A stretch of DNA of 64,000 bases from Rhodoferax sp. (lineage in GTDB: Bacteria; Pseudomonadota; Gammaproteobacteria; Burkholderiales; Burkholderiaceae_C): contig PKWM01000023.1 in NCBI GenBank assembly GCA_003133245.1, forward strand, positions 1-64,000. The letters run 5' to 3'. Within the stretch, counting starts at the first letter, position 1; each line of letters opens with the position of its first letter. The notes under the pieces were generated by a model. That model worked only from the letters and a program-made list of their open reading frames with translations, was not told where the DNA came from and did not search any database. The position numbers were made by a program, and so were the translations under genes. This document shows positions 9,987 to 18,684 of the stretch, piece by piece.

Positions 9987-10008
9987 GCAGAATTACTCCA
10001 AAATCAGG

Positions 10009-10716
10009 CTAAGAAGAGTGTTTGCCGGGCCAGCTTGGCAAACGCATAAAGTCAAGGTACACGCCAGCGGCAGCGGCCGTTGGCACCGTCAGGTGCGGCA
10101 CGCAGCCCAGAAGGGGCGCTGCCAGACGGTCTGCCAAAGCCGCTACATTGTCCTGCGCGTGGTTCATGGCCGGCTCCAGGCTGTTGGCAACCCAGCCCGC
10201 CAGCGTTAGCCCACGGGCGGAGATCGCTTCGGCAGTCAGCAGGGCTGCGCTGATGCAGCCCAGTCGCAGCCCCACCACGAGAATGATCGGTAGAGCCAAC
10301 TGCCGGGCCAGATCGGCGGTATCGTACCCCTGGGTGAGCGGAACTCGAAAGCCGCCGACCCCTTCCACCACCACGGCCTGCGCCAATTGCCGCACTTGCA
10401 AGTAGCATTTTAGGATGTGCGCCGGGTCAATCGCGACACCTTCCAGTGCAGCTGCAATATGCGGGGCCGCTGGCGTTCGCAGAAGATAAGGCGTGGTCAG
10501 CTCGGGTGGCAAGGCCAGCGTTGCGCACGCGCCCAAGGCATCGACATCTTCGTTATGCCAAGCGCCATCACGCCACTCGGCTCCAGCGGCCACTGGTTTC
10601 ATGCCCGCGACGCGTACCCCTTGTTGCCCGAGCGCGCGCAGCATCGCAATTGACACCAGGGTCTTACCGACGCCGGTATCGGTGCCGGTGACAAAACAAG
10701 AAAAACCAGAACTCAT
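10009..10716 (-). CDS. bioD: Dethiobiotin synthetase
   Basis: 235-residue ATP-dependent carboxylase closing the ureido ring of dethiobiotin. The P-loop [12 protein letters not shown] is at the N-terminus, followed by the substrate-binding KPVAAGAE. Overlaps bioF by four bases. Confidence 0.95.
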   Translation of the reverse strand: MSSGFSCFVTGTDTGVGKTLVSIAMLRALGQQGVRVAGMKPVAAGAEWRDGAWHNEDVDALGACATLALPPELTTPYLLRTPAAPHIAAALEGVAIDPAHILKCYLQVRQLAQAVVVEGVGGFRVPLTQGYDTADLARQLALPIILVVGLRLGCISAALLTAEAISARGLTLAGWVANSLEPAMNHAQDNVAALADRLAAPLLGCVPHLTVPTAAAAGVYLDFMRLPSWPGKHSS

Positions 10717-11900
10717 ATCAGCGTCGCCAGCGCGCCAACCAGCCGTTCAACATCCGCAGCACTATGGGCCGCCGAAAGCGTGATGCGTAGGCGCGCACTG
10801 CCGACCGGAACGGTGGGCGCGCGAATGGCCGTTACCCACACGCCTTGTTCAAACAGGGCTGCCGCCGCCCGCATCGCCTCCCCATTACCGCCAATGATCA
10901 GTGGCTGAATGGCGGTGCTGGACGCCAGCCGGGTCCATGTAGACGGGACCGGCGCGAGCGCCAGCTGCCTCACCAGCCTCTGCACCTGCGCCCGCCGGGC
11001 GTCTCCCTCTTCGCTCGCGATGAGATCCAGGCTGGTCAACAGTGCATGGGCCAATGCTGGCGCGGCCGCCGTGGTGTAAATGTAAGGCCGCGCGCGCTGC
11101 ACCAGCCACTCGATGACCGTCTCATGTGCGGCCACAAATGCACCGCCCACCCCCGCCGCCTTGCCAAGGGTTCCCATGTACACCAGATGAGGTGAGTGCA
11201 GTGCGAAGTGCTCGAGCACCCCGCGCCCGTGTGCCCCGAGCATGCCAAATCCGTGGGCATCGTCCACTACCAGCCAGGCGCCGTGTTGCTCGCACAGCGA
11301 CAGTAAGGCAGGCAGGGGTGCAAGGGTGCCATCCATGCTGAACACACTATCTGTCACCACCAGCTTGGTGCTGGCGGCACTGCTGGCCAGCATACTTGCC
11401 AGCGCGCCAGTGTCACGATGCGCATAGATCTGTACGGCGGCGTGTGACAGGCGCACGCCATCAATCAGCGAGGCATGGTTCAGGCTTTCGGAAAAGATGA
11501 CGGTCTCGCCCGGCACCGGCCCGGCTAGCGCACTCAGCAATGCCAGATTGGCCATATAGCCGGTGGAGAAATACAGCGTCCGTGCGGAGTCCAGGTGTGG
11601 CGAGAGAAACTCCGCCAGTCGCTCTTCCAATAGCGCGTGGGCGCGTGAGTGGCCGCCAATCAGGTGCGATCCGCCGCTGCCCGCGCCATACAAGCTGGCA
11701 CCTTGGCGCAGGGCATCGACTACCCGCTCATCAGCGGCCAGGCCAAGATAGTCGTTGCTGTTGAAGGCCAGCATGGTGTGGCCATCAACGTCGACGTGTG
11801 GTGCACAGGCGCTTGCGGCCGTGTGACGGTGGCGGCGCAAACCACGTGCATCTAGATCGGCAATGTGACGCTCCAACGCGGCTAACAAGGGCATACTCAT
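10713..11900 (-). CDS. bioF: 8-amino-7-oxononanoate synthase
   Basis: 395-residue PLP-dependent alpha-oxoamine synthase condensing pimeloyl-ACP/CoA with alanine. The PLP lysine sits in [25 protein letters not shown] and the acyl-substrate loop NSNDYLGLA are also present. Overlaps bioA by four bases. Confidence 0.95.
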   Translation of the reverse strand: MSMPLLAALERHIADLDARGLRRHRHTAASACAPHVDVDGHTMLAFNSNDYLGLAADERVVDALRQGASLYGAGSGGSHLIGGHSRAHALLEERLAEFLSPHLDSARTLYFSTGYMANLALLSALAGPVPGETVIFSESLNHASLIDGVRLSHAAVQIYAHRDTGALASMLASSAASTKLVVTDSVFSMDGTLAPLPALLSLCEQHGAWLVVDDAHGFGMLGAHGRGVLEHFALHSPHLVYMGTLGKAAGVGGAFVAAHETVIEWLVQRARPYIYTTAAAPALAHALLTSLDLIASEEGDARRAQVQRLVRQLALAPVPSTWTRLASSTAIQPLIIGGNGEAMRAAAALFEQGVWVTAIRAPTVPVGSARLRITLSAAHSAADVERLVGALATLI

Positions 11901-13237
11901 GCGCGCAGCACCTGTTCAAAGACCGCTAGTGTTCGCGCCGCCAGATGGTCAACTTCGTTGTCATTGAGGATGTAAGGTGGCATCAGGTAGATCGTGCATC
12001 CGATGGGGCGCAACAAGAGTTCATGTGCCAGCGCTGCGGTGAAGAAGCAGCGAGAAAATGTGCTCGCCGCAGCCGGGTCGTCCAGCACCGCGTCAAAGGC
12101 CCAGATCATGCCGCGCTGACGAGAGTGACGTACCTGCCGGTGTGTCGCCAGCGGCGCGAGCGCTTGCGTCAGGCGCTGCGCCAGCGCCCGGTTGCGGTTG
12201 AGCACGTCGTCCTCCTCAAAGATTGCCAGGGTAGCCAGGGCGGCGCGACAGGCGAGCACATTACCTGTGTAGGAATGCGAATGCAGAAAACCGCGTGTGA
12301 CATCGGCGTGATAGAAGGCTTGATACACCTCATCGCGTGTCATGACCAGGGACAGAGGTAGATAGCCGCCGCTGATGCCTTTGGATAGACACAAGAAGTC
12401 CGGCCAGATGCCCGCCTGCTCACAGGCGAAGAAGGTGCCAGTGCGGCCACAACCCACCGCGATTTCGTCGGCGATCAGGTGCACCTGGTAGCGATCGCAC
12501 AGGGCTCGTACCGCCTGCAGGTAGAGCGGGTCGTGCATCGCCATGCCGGTGGCGCACTGCACCAGGGGCTCAACGATGAGCGCCGCAATGTGGCTGGCGC
12601 GCTGTTGCAGCAGTTCCTCAAGCGCACGAGCGGCACGCCGCGCCACATCGGCCGCCGACTCCCCGTCCCGCGCCTGGCGCGCATCGGGCGTGGCCACGAC
12701 ATGCGACTGACGCAACAAGGGGCCATAGGCATCCCGGAAGATCGCGACATCGGTCACGGCCAGCGCACCGATGGTTTCGCCGTGGTAGCTGCCTTTTAGG
12801 CAAACAAACTCCTGTTTATTGCTTTGACCGGCATTGCGCCAGGCGTGAAAGCTCATCTTGAGCGCAATCTCCACCGCCGACGCCCCGTCCGACGCATAAA
12901 AACAATGGCCCAGCACATGCCCGGTCAAAGCCGAGAGCTTTTCTGATAGTTCAATGACAGGTTCGTGGGTAAAACCTGCCAGCATCGTATGTTCGAGACG
13001 ATCGAGCTGGTTCTTCAAGGCGTCATTGATGCGCGTATTGGTGTGGCCAAACAGGTTGACCCACCACGAGCTGATGGCATCCAGGTAGCGATGGCCGTCT
13101 GCGTCATACAGCCAAGCGCCGTGGCCATGGCTGATTGGCACCAAAGGTACGGTCTCGTGGTGTTGCATCTGGGTACAGGGATGCCAGACGCTGCGTAAGC
13201 TGCGTTCAACCCAGTCGCTTTGTTGGTTTGACTTCAC
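11897..13237 (-). CDS. bioA: Adenosylmethionine-8-amino-7-oxononanoate aminotransferase
   Basis: 446-residue class III aminotransferase using SAM as amino donor. The PLP lysine is in [22 protein letters not shown] and [14 protein letters not shown] are family motifs. I chose the GTG at 13237 because a GGAG ribosome site lies seven bases upstream; the frame continues to another GTG at 13300 with no good ribosome site. First gene of the operon. The 272 bases upstream (to 13509) should hold the promoter, and I see no certain gene there. Confidence 0.93.
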   Translation of the reverse strand: MKSNQQSDWVERSLRSVWHPCTQMQHHETVPLVPISHGHGAWLYDADGHRYLDAISSWWVNLFGHTNTRINDALKNQLDRLEHTMLAGFTHEPVIELSEKLSALTGHVLGHCFYASDGASAVEIALKMSFHAWRNAGQSNKQEFVCLKGSYHGETIGALAVTDVAIFRDAYGPLLRQSHVVATPDARQARDGESAADVARRAARALEELLQQRASHIAALIVEPLVQCATGMAMHDPLYLQAVRALCDRYQVHLIADEIAVGCGRTGTFFACEQAGIWPDFLCLSKGISGGYLPLSLVMTRDEVYQAFYHADVTRGFLHSHSYTGNVLACRAALATLAIFEEDDVLNRNRALAQRLTQALAPLATHRQVRHSRQRGMIWAFDAVLDDPAAASTFSRCFFTAALAHELLLRPIGCTIYLMPPYILNDNEVDHLAARTLAVFEQVLRA

Positions 13238-13512
13238 GATAACTCCAATGGGCAATGGGAAAGCAGGGGCGTGCTTGTTTCGATACGGATGGTTTGACAC
13301 CCGGGAACAGGGCTTGGGCGTCAGTGTCCGCTACACGGTCGAATGCGTCTTGGTCCTGCGACGCATTATTCTGCACTGCCCCCTCAATTCCGATGGAGTG
13401 ATTTTGCAACACTTCGTGAGGACACCACAGCATGAATCCGAGCACCACGGCTAGTCTTGTCAATCGAAGTAAAGATGCCACCCCATAGATTTGGACTTTC
13501 AGAGGAAAAATG

Positions 13513-13623
13513 TTATTCAAGGGCAGTATCGCCTTGATCGCCTGCCGCGCGGAAGAAAGCGGCGTCTCGCACTTTCGCTACCTGCGCGACAACGTCTTAT
13601 TGACCTGGATGCACACCCGCCTG
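13513..13623 (+). pseudogene. Deleted copy of the acyltransferase-glycosyltransferase pair (insertion scar)
   Basis: The first part (13513-13548) matches the acyltransferase at about 7893-7928 (KGSIALIA). It is fused in the middle of a CCGCGCG string to the 3' part of the glycosyltransferase at about 8802-8876 (GVSHFRYLRDN, LLTWMH). The shared CGCG-rich string at both source positions suggests a deletion by microhomology. The fragment is in the same orientation as the intact pair and lies on the far side of the bio operon, so the operon is bracketed by direct repeats. It has no start signal and no function is expected. Confidence 0.85.
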
Positions 13624-14388
13624 AACGGGCCCCTTCTTGATCGCCTGATATTCCGAAAACACACCGACTTCCAGATGGCGTTTCACTTCGATCAAACCCA
13701 CCGCGCTGAGTGTGGCCAGGACTTGCTCGGGGGGCACACAGGCCTCTATGCTGTCCCAGTGATAGCGCCAGATCGTTGCCGTATCTTTTTGCCTTGAAAC
13801 AAATCGTGTCAGCAGCGGCAGCAGGCTGCGCATATAGCTTTTGAGCAGCCATTTGGCAAAGGGGTTGTGCGCCGGGGTAATTTCAAGCAGGCATAAACGG
13901 CCACCCGGTTTCAAAACCCGTTCAAACTCGGCAAAGGCCACGCTCAGATCGCTGATATGGCGCAGCGCATAGCCCATGCTCAAAAAATCAAAATGATTGT
14001 CTGGAAAAGGCAAGGCCTCAGCCCGTCCTTCAACCAACACCATCGTATCGGGCAGCTTGCTGGCGGCCATCATGCCGGGGCTGGGATCGACCCCCGTGAC
14101 CAGGGCCGCATTGCCGGTCAAAACACAGGCTTGCGCTGCCAGCAGCCCGGTGCCCACGCCCACATCGAGTACCTTCATGCCCGTTTTCAAGCCGGCCCGA
14201 ATGAGCGCCTGGCGCCGGTAGCGCGAACCGGTTCCCCACGCAAATATCGCCTCGATATGGTCGTAATCCGCTGCCGTGTCATCGAACATCTGGCGCAAAT
14301 AAGCTTGCCTGTCCTGCTCGGTCTGGTAGTAGTCGGTCAGCGGGACGTGCGGCGCATGCGCCACCGGAACAGGTTCAGAAGTAGTCAT
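13597..14388 (-). CDS. UbiE/Coq5-like SAM-dependent methyltransferase (APE locus)
   Basis: 263-residue class I methyltransferase with SAM motif I LDVGVGTGLLA, motif GVDPSPGMMA and a UbiE-type core (RVLKPGGRLCLLE). The start MTTSEPVP at 14388 has an AGGTGGGTG ribosome site in the 13-base gap after the ketoreductase. In APE loci such enzymes may methylate the aryl head group; this is inferred. Its last eight codons and stop are read antisense from the glycosyltransferase scar, so its original C-terminus was probably replaced. Confidence 0.82.
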   Translation of the reverse strand: MTTSEPVPVAHAPHVPLTDYYQTEQDRQAYLRQMFDDTAADYDHIEAIFAWGTGSRYRRQALIRAGLKTGMKVLDVGVGTGLLAAQACVLTGNAALVTGVDPSPGMMAASKLPDTMVLVEGRAEALPFPDNHFDFLSMGYALRHISDLSVAFAEFERVLKPGGRLCLLEITPAHNPFAKWLLKSYMRSLLPLLTRFVSRQKDTATIWRYHWDSIEACVPPEQVLATLSAVGLIEVKRHLEVGVFSEYQAIKKGPVQAGVHPGQ

Positions 14389-14401
14389 GATGTCACCCAC
14401 C

Positions 14402-15121
14402 TTAAATGATGCCGCCATTGATGGAAATGATCTGGCCGGTGATGTAGGCGGCCTGGGTCGAAGCGAGAAAACCGATCAGGTCGGCCACCTCGCCGGGAGT
14501 GCCGGCGCGTTTCATCGGCACCAGGCGCGCAATTGCCTCGGCGTCGAACGCAGCTTCGCTCATGGCGGTCTCGATAATGCCGGGCGCCACCGCGTTGACG
14601 GTGATGCCCCGGCTGGCCACTTCCTGCGCCAGCGACTTGGTGGCCGAATTGAGCGCACCTTTGGCAGCGGAATAATTGACCTGACCGCGATTGCCAGTCA
14701 GCGCGGCGATGGAAGACACATTGATAATGCGCCCCCAGCGGCTGCGTATCATCGGCATCATCAGCGGCTGGGTGACGTTGAAAAATCCATTGACGCTGAC
14801 ATCCATCACCCGGTGCCACTGCTCAGTGCGCATGCCGGGGAAGACGGCGTCGTCATGGATGCCGGCATTGTTGACCAAAATCTGGATCGGCTGCTGTTCG
14901 ATCAGCGGGGTCAGCACAGCGGCCACCGCTGCGCTGTCAGTCACATCAAAGGCCAGCACCTCAGCACTGCCACCGCCGGCACCAATCGCATCGGCCAGCG
15001 TCTGCGCGGCTTGCAGTCCATGATGGGCATGAATATAGACGTGGCAGCCGTCGGCAGCCAGACGGCGGCAGATGGCCGCACCAATGCCGCCGCTGCCGCC
15101 GGTAACCAGGGCATTTTTCAT
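14402..15121 (-). CDS. 3-oxoacyl-ACP reductase, FabG-like (APE ketoreductase, ApeQ-type)
   Basis: 239-residue short-chain dehydrogenase. NADPH motif TGGSGGIGAAI at the N-terminus, NNAG, and the catalytic Ser-Tyr-Lys in INVSSIAALTGNRGQVNYSAAKGA. It reduces the beta-keto group after each condensation in polyene synthesis (role inferred from position). Its start overlaps the stop of the dehydratase gene by four bases; the frame runs further upstream but MKNALVTGG is the family N-terminus. Confidence 0.88.
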   Translation of the reverse strand: MKNALVTGGSGGIGAAICRRLAADGCHVYIHAHHGLQAAQTLADAIGAGGGSAEVLAFDVTDSAAVAAVLTPLIEQQPIQILVNNAGIHDDAVFPGMRTEQWHRVMDVSVNGFFNVTQPLMMPMIRSRWGRIINVSSIAALTGNRGQVNYSAAKGALNSATKSLAQEVASRGITVNAVAPGIIETAMSEAAFDAEAIARLVPMKRAGTPGEVADLIGFLASTQAAYITGQIISINGGII

Positions 15122-15588
15122 GCTGCATCTCCTGATGTAATTAAGTCCGCGTTGATGACGACGGCGGCGCGGCCATCCAGCAGCAGTTGCCCCGCCGCGC
15201 TGACACTGAATTGATAAAGAATATTGTTTTCGCTGCGCGTGATGCAGGTGGCTTCTACCCGCAAATCGGCAGTGATATCGTCCAACCGACCCACGTGCAG
15301 TTGTGTGCCGCGCACGCTGACCAGGTAGCCGAGCCGTGCGTTGCTGCTGTCGGGTGGCGCCAGCAAGGCACCGTGCACCGCCATGGCCTGTGCCGCGTAT
15401 TCGATACCGCAGGCAGCACCCAGTCGACCGGAGGCGCGCAAGGGGTTGTCTGCGGCGCGGTGGCTGCTGGCGCGACACTGGATTCGCTGCTGGTCCCATG
15501 CGTCAACGCCGTCGAGCAGGCACATGCTGCCCTGATGCGGGATGTGGCGGCCAATCCAGTCGTGGTCGATCCGGGCAAGATTCAACAT
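15118..15588 (-). CDS. 3-hydroxyacyl-ACP dehydratase, ApeP-type hotdog protein
   Basis: 156 residues with the hotdog-fold dehydratase start HIPHQGSMCLLDGVDAW (catalytic His region) and a central AACGIEYAAQAMAVHGAL helix. This family occurs next to the ketosynthase in APE clusters and forms the trans double bonds of the polyene. Overlaps CLF and ketoreductase by a few bases, so the four genes are tightly coupled. Confidence 0.82.
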   Translation of the reverse strand: MLNLARIDHDWIGRHIPHQGSMCLLDGVDAWDQQRIQCRASSHRAADNPLRASGRLGAACGIEYAAQAMAVHGALLAPPDSSNARLGYLVSVRGTQLHVGRLDDITADLRVEATCITRSENNILYQFSVSAAGQLLLDGRAAVVINADLITSGDAA

Positions 15589-16376
15589 AACGTAATCGCC
15601 ACGGCCAGACGCGTACTGCCCAGGTAATCGAGCACCACGCAGCCGTCTTGCCGCAGCGCAATCGCGCAGAGCAGCGGCAAGCCACGCGCAGCGGGGATGG
15701 CGTTGCGCAGTTGCTCAAGTGCGGCATCAATGAGCCGGTCGGCGCTGGCGTCGGTCAGACTGACGGTGATTTGCGCCAGTGCGTGTGCGCTGCGCTGCGG
15801 TGCCAGCACCAGTGCCATGCCAAACGCATCAGGAATCGGGCGGGCGCTGTGGAGCGGCTCCGGGTACGGCGTGTCGCAGGCCAGCAAAATGATGCGAGTG
15901 TGATCGACCATCACCTGGGTCAACGCTTCGAGCAGACCGGCGCCGAAGCTGGCGTCAAAGGCAGAGAGCACCGATGACGTGGTCATCGCGCCGGTGGCGA
16001 TACTCCAGTACCCGGCAGCGACGTTATGCACAGAATTATGAAAGCGGGTCGGGGAGATTTGCCGATCGTCGGAAGCGAGCATTTCACAAATGAGGTGACA
16101 GGTTTCTCCATCGCCGCCAGACTCAGAAAACACGCTGGGCAAACTGGCTGCGTCGAGTCCGGCCGCTGCGATGGCTTCCAGCCCGGTCGCCAGCGTGAGT
16201 TTGACGATCGCGCCGCTGCGTCGGCGTTCTGCCGCTGGCAACAACGCAGGTGACGGCAGGATCGTCTTGCACGGCTGATAGAGCTGCTGCCCGCCAAGGA
16301 TCGCCTGACTGCTTGGCCAGTCGGTCAAACCGGGGCCGAGCAGGCCGATGCCTTCGATGTAGGCGGTGAGTGTCAT
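15582..16376 (-). CDS. Beta-ketoacyl synthase chain-length-factor-like protein (ApeC-type)
   Basis: 264-residue protein resembling only the N-terminal half of a ketosynthase (start MTLTAYIEGIGLLGPGL). The position of the catalytic Cys is occupied by a different sequence (LSAFDASFGAGLLEAL), so it should be inactive itself and act as partner of the adjacent ketosynthase, as described for the APE KS-CLF heterodimer. The start at 16376 overlaps the ketosynthase stop (ATGA); the longer open frame to 16625 is shadow. Confidence 0.82.
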   Translation of the reverse strand: MTLTAYIEGIGLLGPGLTDWPSSQAILGGQQLYQPCKTILPSPALLPAAERRRSGAIVKLTLATGLEAIAAAGLDAASLPSVFSESGGDGETCHLICEMLASDDRQISPTRFHNSVHNVAAGYWSIATGAMTTSSVLSAFDASFGAGLLEALTQVMVDHTRIILLACDTPYPEPLHSARPIPDAFGMALVLAPQRSAHALAQITVSLTDASADRLIDAALEQLRNAIPAARGLPLLCAIALRQDGCVVLDYLGSTRLAVAITLC

Positions 16377-17572
16377 GCGTTCCCCGTCCGGCCAAAAATC
16401 AGACTGCAATTGGTGCCGCCGAATCCAAACGAATTGCTGAGCACATGCGCCACCGGCTGCTCGCGATTGCTCAGCAGATAGTCGATATCCAGCGTCGGGT
16501 CGAGTTGCTGGATGTTCAGCCCGGCCGGCAGCAAGCCGTGTTGCAGCGCCAGAGCGCAAATCACCGCTTCCACGCCACCGGCAGCGCCCAGAGTGTGGCC
16601 AGTCGCGCCTTTGGTGGAACTGCACGGCGTGCCCGAGCCGAACAGGGCAGCAACGGCTTTTCCCTCGACGGCATCGTTGCTCTGGGTTGCGGTGCCGTGC
16701 AGGTTGATGTAGTCAATGTCAGCCGGCTGCAAACCCGCCATTTTCAAAGCGTCCTGCATCGCCATGCGTGCACCCAGGCCGTCCGGATGCGGTGATGACA
16801 TGTGATAGGCATCGCTGGATTCGCCGATGCCGAGCAGCAGCACAGCATCGGAATCGAGCTGTTCCGGCGGGCGTTCCAGCAGCGCGAAGGAAGCCGCTTC
16901 ACCAATCGAGAGACCATTGCGCTGTGCGTCAAAGGGGCGACATGCCTGTTCGGACATCAGGCCGAGCGAGTTAAAGCCATACAGCGTCGTCAGACACAGC
17001 GAATCCACGCCCCCCACCACGGCCGCGTCGATCAGCCCAACTTCGATCATGCGCCGTGCCGAACTGAACACCTTGGCGCTGGACGAACACGCCGATGACA
17101 CCGCCGCCGCCGGACCGGTCAGGCCAAAATAGTGGCGCGTGAAATCGGCGACGGAAAAAGTATTGTGCGTGGTGCGGTAAATAAAATCGGCGGGGAGTGC
17201 GCCGGTCACCGGGTCGCGGCGCCGGTAGGCCAGCTCGGTTTGCAGAATGCCCGATGTGCTGGTGCCGAGGAACACCCCAACGCGCTGCGCACCATACCTG
17301 GCGCTGGCAGCGCGCACCGCCTCGGCAAAGCCATCCTGCGTCAAGCCCAGCAAGGCAAGCCGGTTGTTGCGGCAATCAAAGTCGGCCAGGTCCGCAGGCA
17401 ATTGCACCGCATCCACCCCCGCCACCTCGCCAATGAAAGTCGCCAGATCCACCGTATCAAACGCGCACGGCGCCAACCCGCTGCGACGCTGGTGCAGCGC
17501 GGCGAGAGTCTGGTCAAGGCCGCGACCGATGCTGCTGGTCGCAGTGAAATGGGAGAGATGGAGCGGGTTCAA
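16373..17572 (-). CDS. Beta-ketoacyl-ACP synthase II-like ketosynthase (ApeO-type)
   Basis: 399-residue condensing enzyme with an intact Cys-His-His triad: Cys162 in VSSACSSSAKV, His292 in NLHGTATQSND and His326 in KGATGHTLGAAG. It should extend the aryl polyene chain with malonyl-ACP together with the CLF encoded next. First gene of the downstream APE block; before the tyrosine operon was inserted it was presumably continuous with the PAP2 end of the upstream block. Confidence 0.9.
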   Translation of the reverse strand: MNPLHLSHFTATSSIGRGLDQTLAALHQRRSGLAPCAFDTVDLATFIGEVAGVDAVQLPADLADFDCRNNRLALLGLTQDGFAEAVRAASARYGAQRVGVFLGTSTSGILQTELAYRRRDPVTGALPADFIYRTTHNTFSVADFTRHYFGLTGPAAAVSSACSSSAKVFSSARRMIEVGLIDAAVVGGVDSLCLTTLYGFNSLGLMSEQACRPFDAQRNGLSIGEAASFALLERPPEQLDSDAVLLLGIGESSDAYHMSSPHPDGLGARMAMQDALKMAGLQPADIDYINLHGTATQSNDAVEGKAVAALFGSGTPCSSTKGATGHTLGAAGGVEAVICALALQHGLLPAGLNIQQLDPTLDIDYLLSNREQPVAHVLSNSFGFGGTNCSLIFGRTGNA

Positions 17573-17584
17573 GGAGAAGGCATC

Positions 17585-17737
17585 CTAGCCCACCGATATA
17601 ACGGCATCCAGATTGAAATACTCGATTTCACGGTTAACCTCGTGCGCAGCCATCTGCATCGCCACGGAATAGAAGTGTCCGTCGTCGCGACTGATGTGCG
17701 ATTTGATGAGTGCTTTAAGATGCTCCGAGCTAGCCAC
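17585..17737 (-). pseudogene. N-terminal fragment of an AAA-type ATPase-like protein
   Basis: A 50-codon frame from GTG at 17737 to TAG at 17585. Its first 33 residues (VASSEHLKALIKSHISRDDG, then HFYSVAMQMAAHE) resemble the N-terminus I recall for AAA ATPases that accompany subtilisin-like proteases. After AAHE the similarity ends and the frame closes 17 codons later, so no ATPase domain is left. Probably a decayed gene start carried in with the rearrangement; identification is from memory and needs a search. Confidence 0.5.
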
Positions 17738-17841
17738 GATGTGTCCCAGAATTGTTGATGCGCTTTTTTAGCTTTGAATGGCGCTTCTCAGCATTGTCAA
17801 CCAAAACGCCGCCGTAGTTAGCAATGTTATGAAGTCATGAC

Positions 17842-17937
17842 TTACACGCGCTCGTCTCGCACTCGCTCAGGCGCATGAGGCACCTGGCGCAGATAGTGTT
17901 CAAAGTCACTGCGTTTAACCGTCACCCCTGGCGGCAT
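17842..17937 (-). other. Small orphan frame between gene remnants
   Basis: 31-codon frame (MPPGVTVKRSDFEHYLRQVP, ending RVRDERV). Its ATG overlaps the stop of the PAP2-like remnant (TAATG), as if it were the beginning of the next gene of an old operon. I do not recognise the protein; it may be a truncated N-terminus. The rest of the gap between 17738 and 17841 shows nothing I can identify. Confidence 0.3.
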
Positions 17938-18006
17938 TATGCAGGATGGCCCGGTTCGCAAGGCGTGCCCGCGTTCACACGGTATCGCAATAACAGGTAA
18001 GCAGCC
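17938..18006 (-). pseudogene. Decayed 3' end of a PAP2-like gene (insertion scar)
   Basis: Read on the minus strand this stretch gives AAYLLLRYRVNAGTPCEPGH and a stop. It parallels the C-terminus of the intact PAP2 protein (AAWLSLRYRVGADVPT, gene end near 23746-23800). The DNA core CGGTATCGCAAT and flanking bases are shared, with about three quarters identity over about 45 bases. It lies between maiA and the ketosynthase, in the same orientation as the intact gene, so the tyrosine operon is bracketed by direct copies of the PAP2 3' end. Confidence 0.6.
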
Positions 18007-18015
18007 AACCGGTTG

Positions 18016-18675
18016 TTATGAAGCAGGAGTTTCATTGTCCGGCTGGGCTTGCGGTGCAGCACGTTGAAATGCACTCAAAGCCATGCACGCGGCTTCGATA
18101 CCCGCAATATGCGGGAACGCCACAAGTGGCGTATCAAAACGTCGCGCGTTGGCAACTTGGGGTATCAGACAGCAGTCGGCCAGGGTAGGTTGCTCGCCGT
18201 GGCAGAACGCACCGGTGCCGGGACTGTTATCAAGCATGGCCTCCAGGGCAGCAAACCCCAACATGATCCAGTGCCGGTACCAATTGGCTCTGGCCGTCAT
18301 GTCCATTTTCAACTCGTGCTCCAGGTACTGCAGCACGCGCAAGTTGTTGAGTGGATGAATCTCGCAGGCGATGGTTTGGCCAAGCGCGCGCACTCGGGCG
18401 CGTCCGGCGGCATCGGTCGGCAGCAAGGCAGGCTCTGGATACATTTCTTCCAGATACTCGATGATGGCCAGCGACTGGCCCAGCGTCAGTTCGCCATCGA
18501 CCAGTGTGGGCACCAGTTGGGCGGGATTGATACGGGCATAGTCTGGCGTGTGCTGTAAGCCTCCAGCGCGCAACAGGTGTACAGGAATCGATTCAAAAGG
18601 CAAACCTTTGAGGTTGAGTGCAATGCGAACCCGGTACGATGCCGAGCTGCGGAAGTAGGTGTAGAGTTTGATCAT
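18016..18675 (-). CDS. maiA: Maleylacetoacetate isomerase
   Basis: 219-residue zeta-class glutathione transferase isomerising maleylacetoacetate to fumarylacetoacetate. The N-terminal glutathione-site motif YFRSSASYRVRIALNLKGL is diagnostic, with LVPTLVDGE and QSLAIIEYLEE following. Last gene of the tyrosine catabolic operon. I see no homogentisate dioxygenase (hmgA) in the window, so that step must be encoded elsewhere. Confidence 0.93.
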   Translation of the reverse strand: MIKLYTYFRSSASYRVRIALNLKGLPFESIPVHLLRAGGLQHTPDYARINPAQLVPTLVDGELTLGQSLAIIEYLEEMYPEPALLPTDAAGRARVRALGQTIACEIHPLNNLRVLQYLEHELKMDMTARANWYRHWIMLGFAALEAMLDNSPGTGAFCHGEQPTLADCCLIPQVANARRFDTPLVAFPHIAGIEAACMALSAFQRAAPQAQPDNETPAS

Positions 18676-18684
18676 GCTGGAGAA

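Noticed and set aside
13206-13481. Minus-strand frame upstream of bioA with a hydrophobic beginning (LLRLTRLAVVLGFMLW)
   Set aside because: It resembles a small secreted protein but overlaps the bioA start, has no clear ribosome site and no relatives I recall. It could be real; kept out for lack of support.
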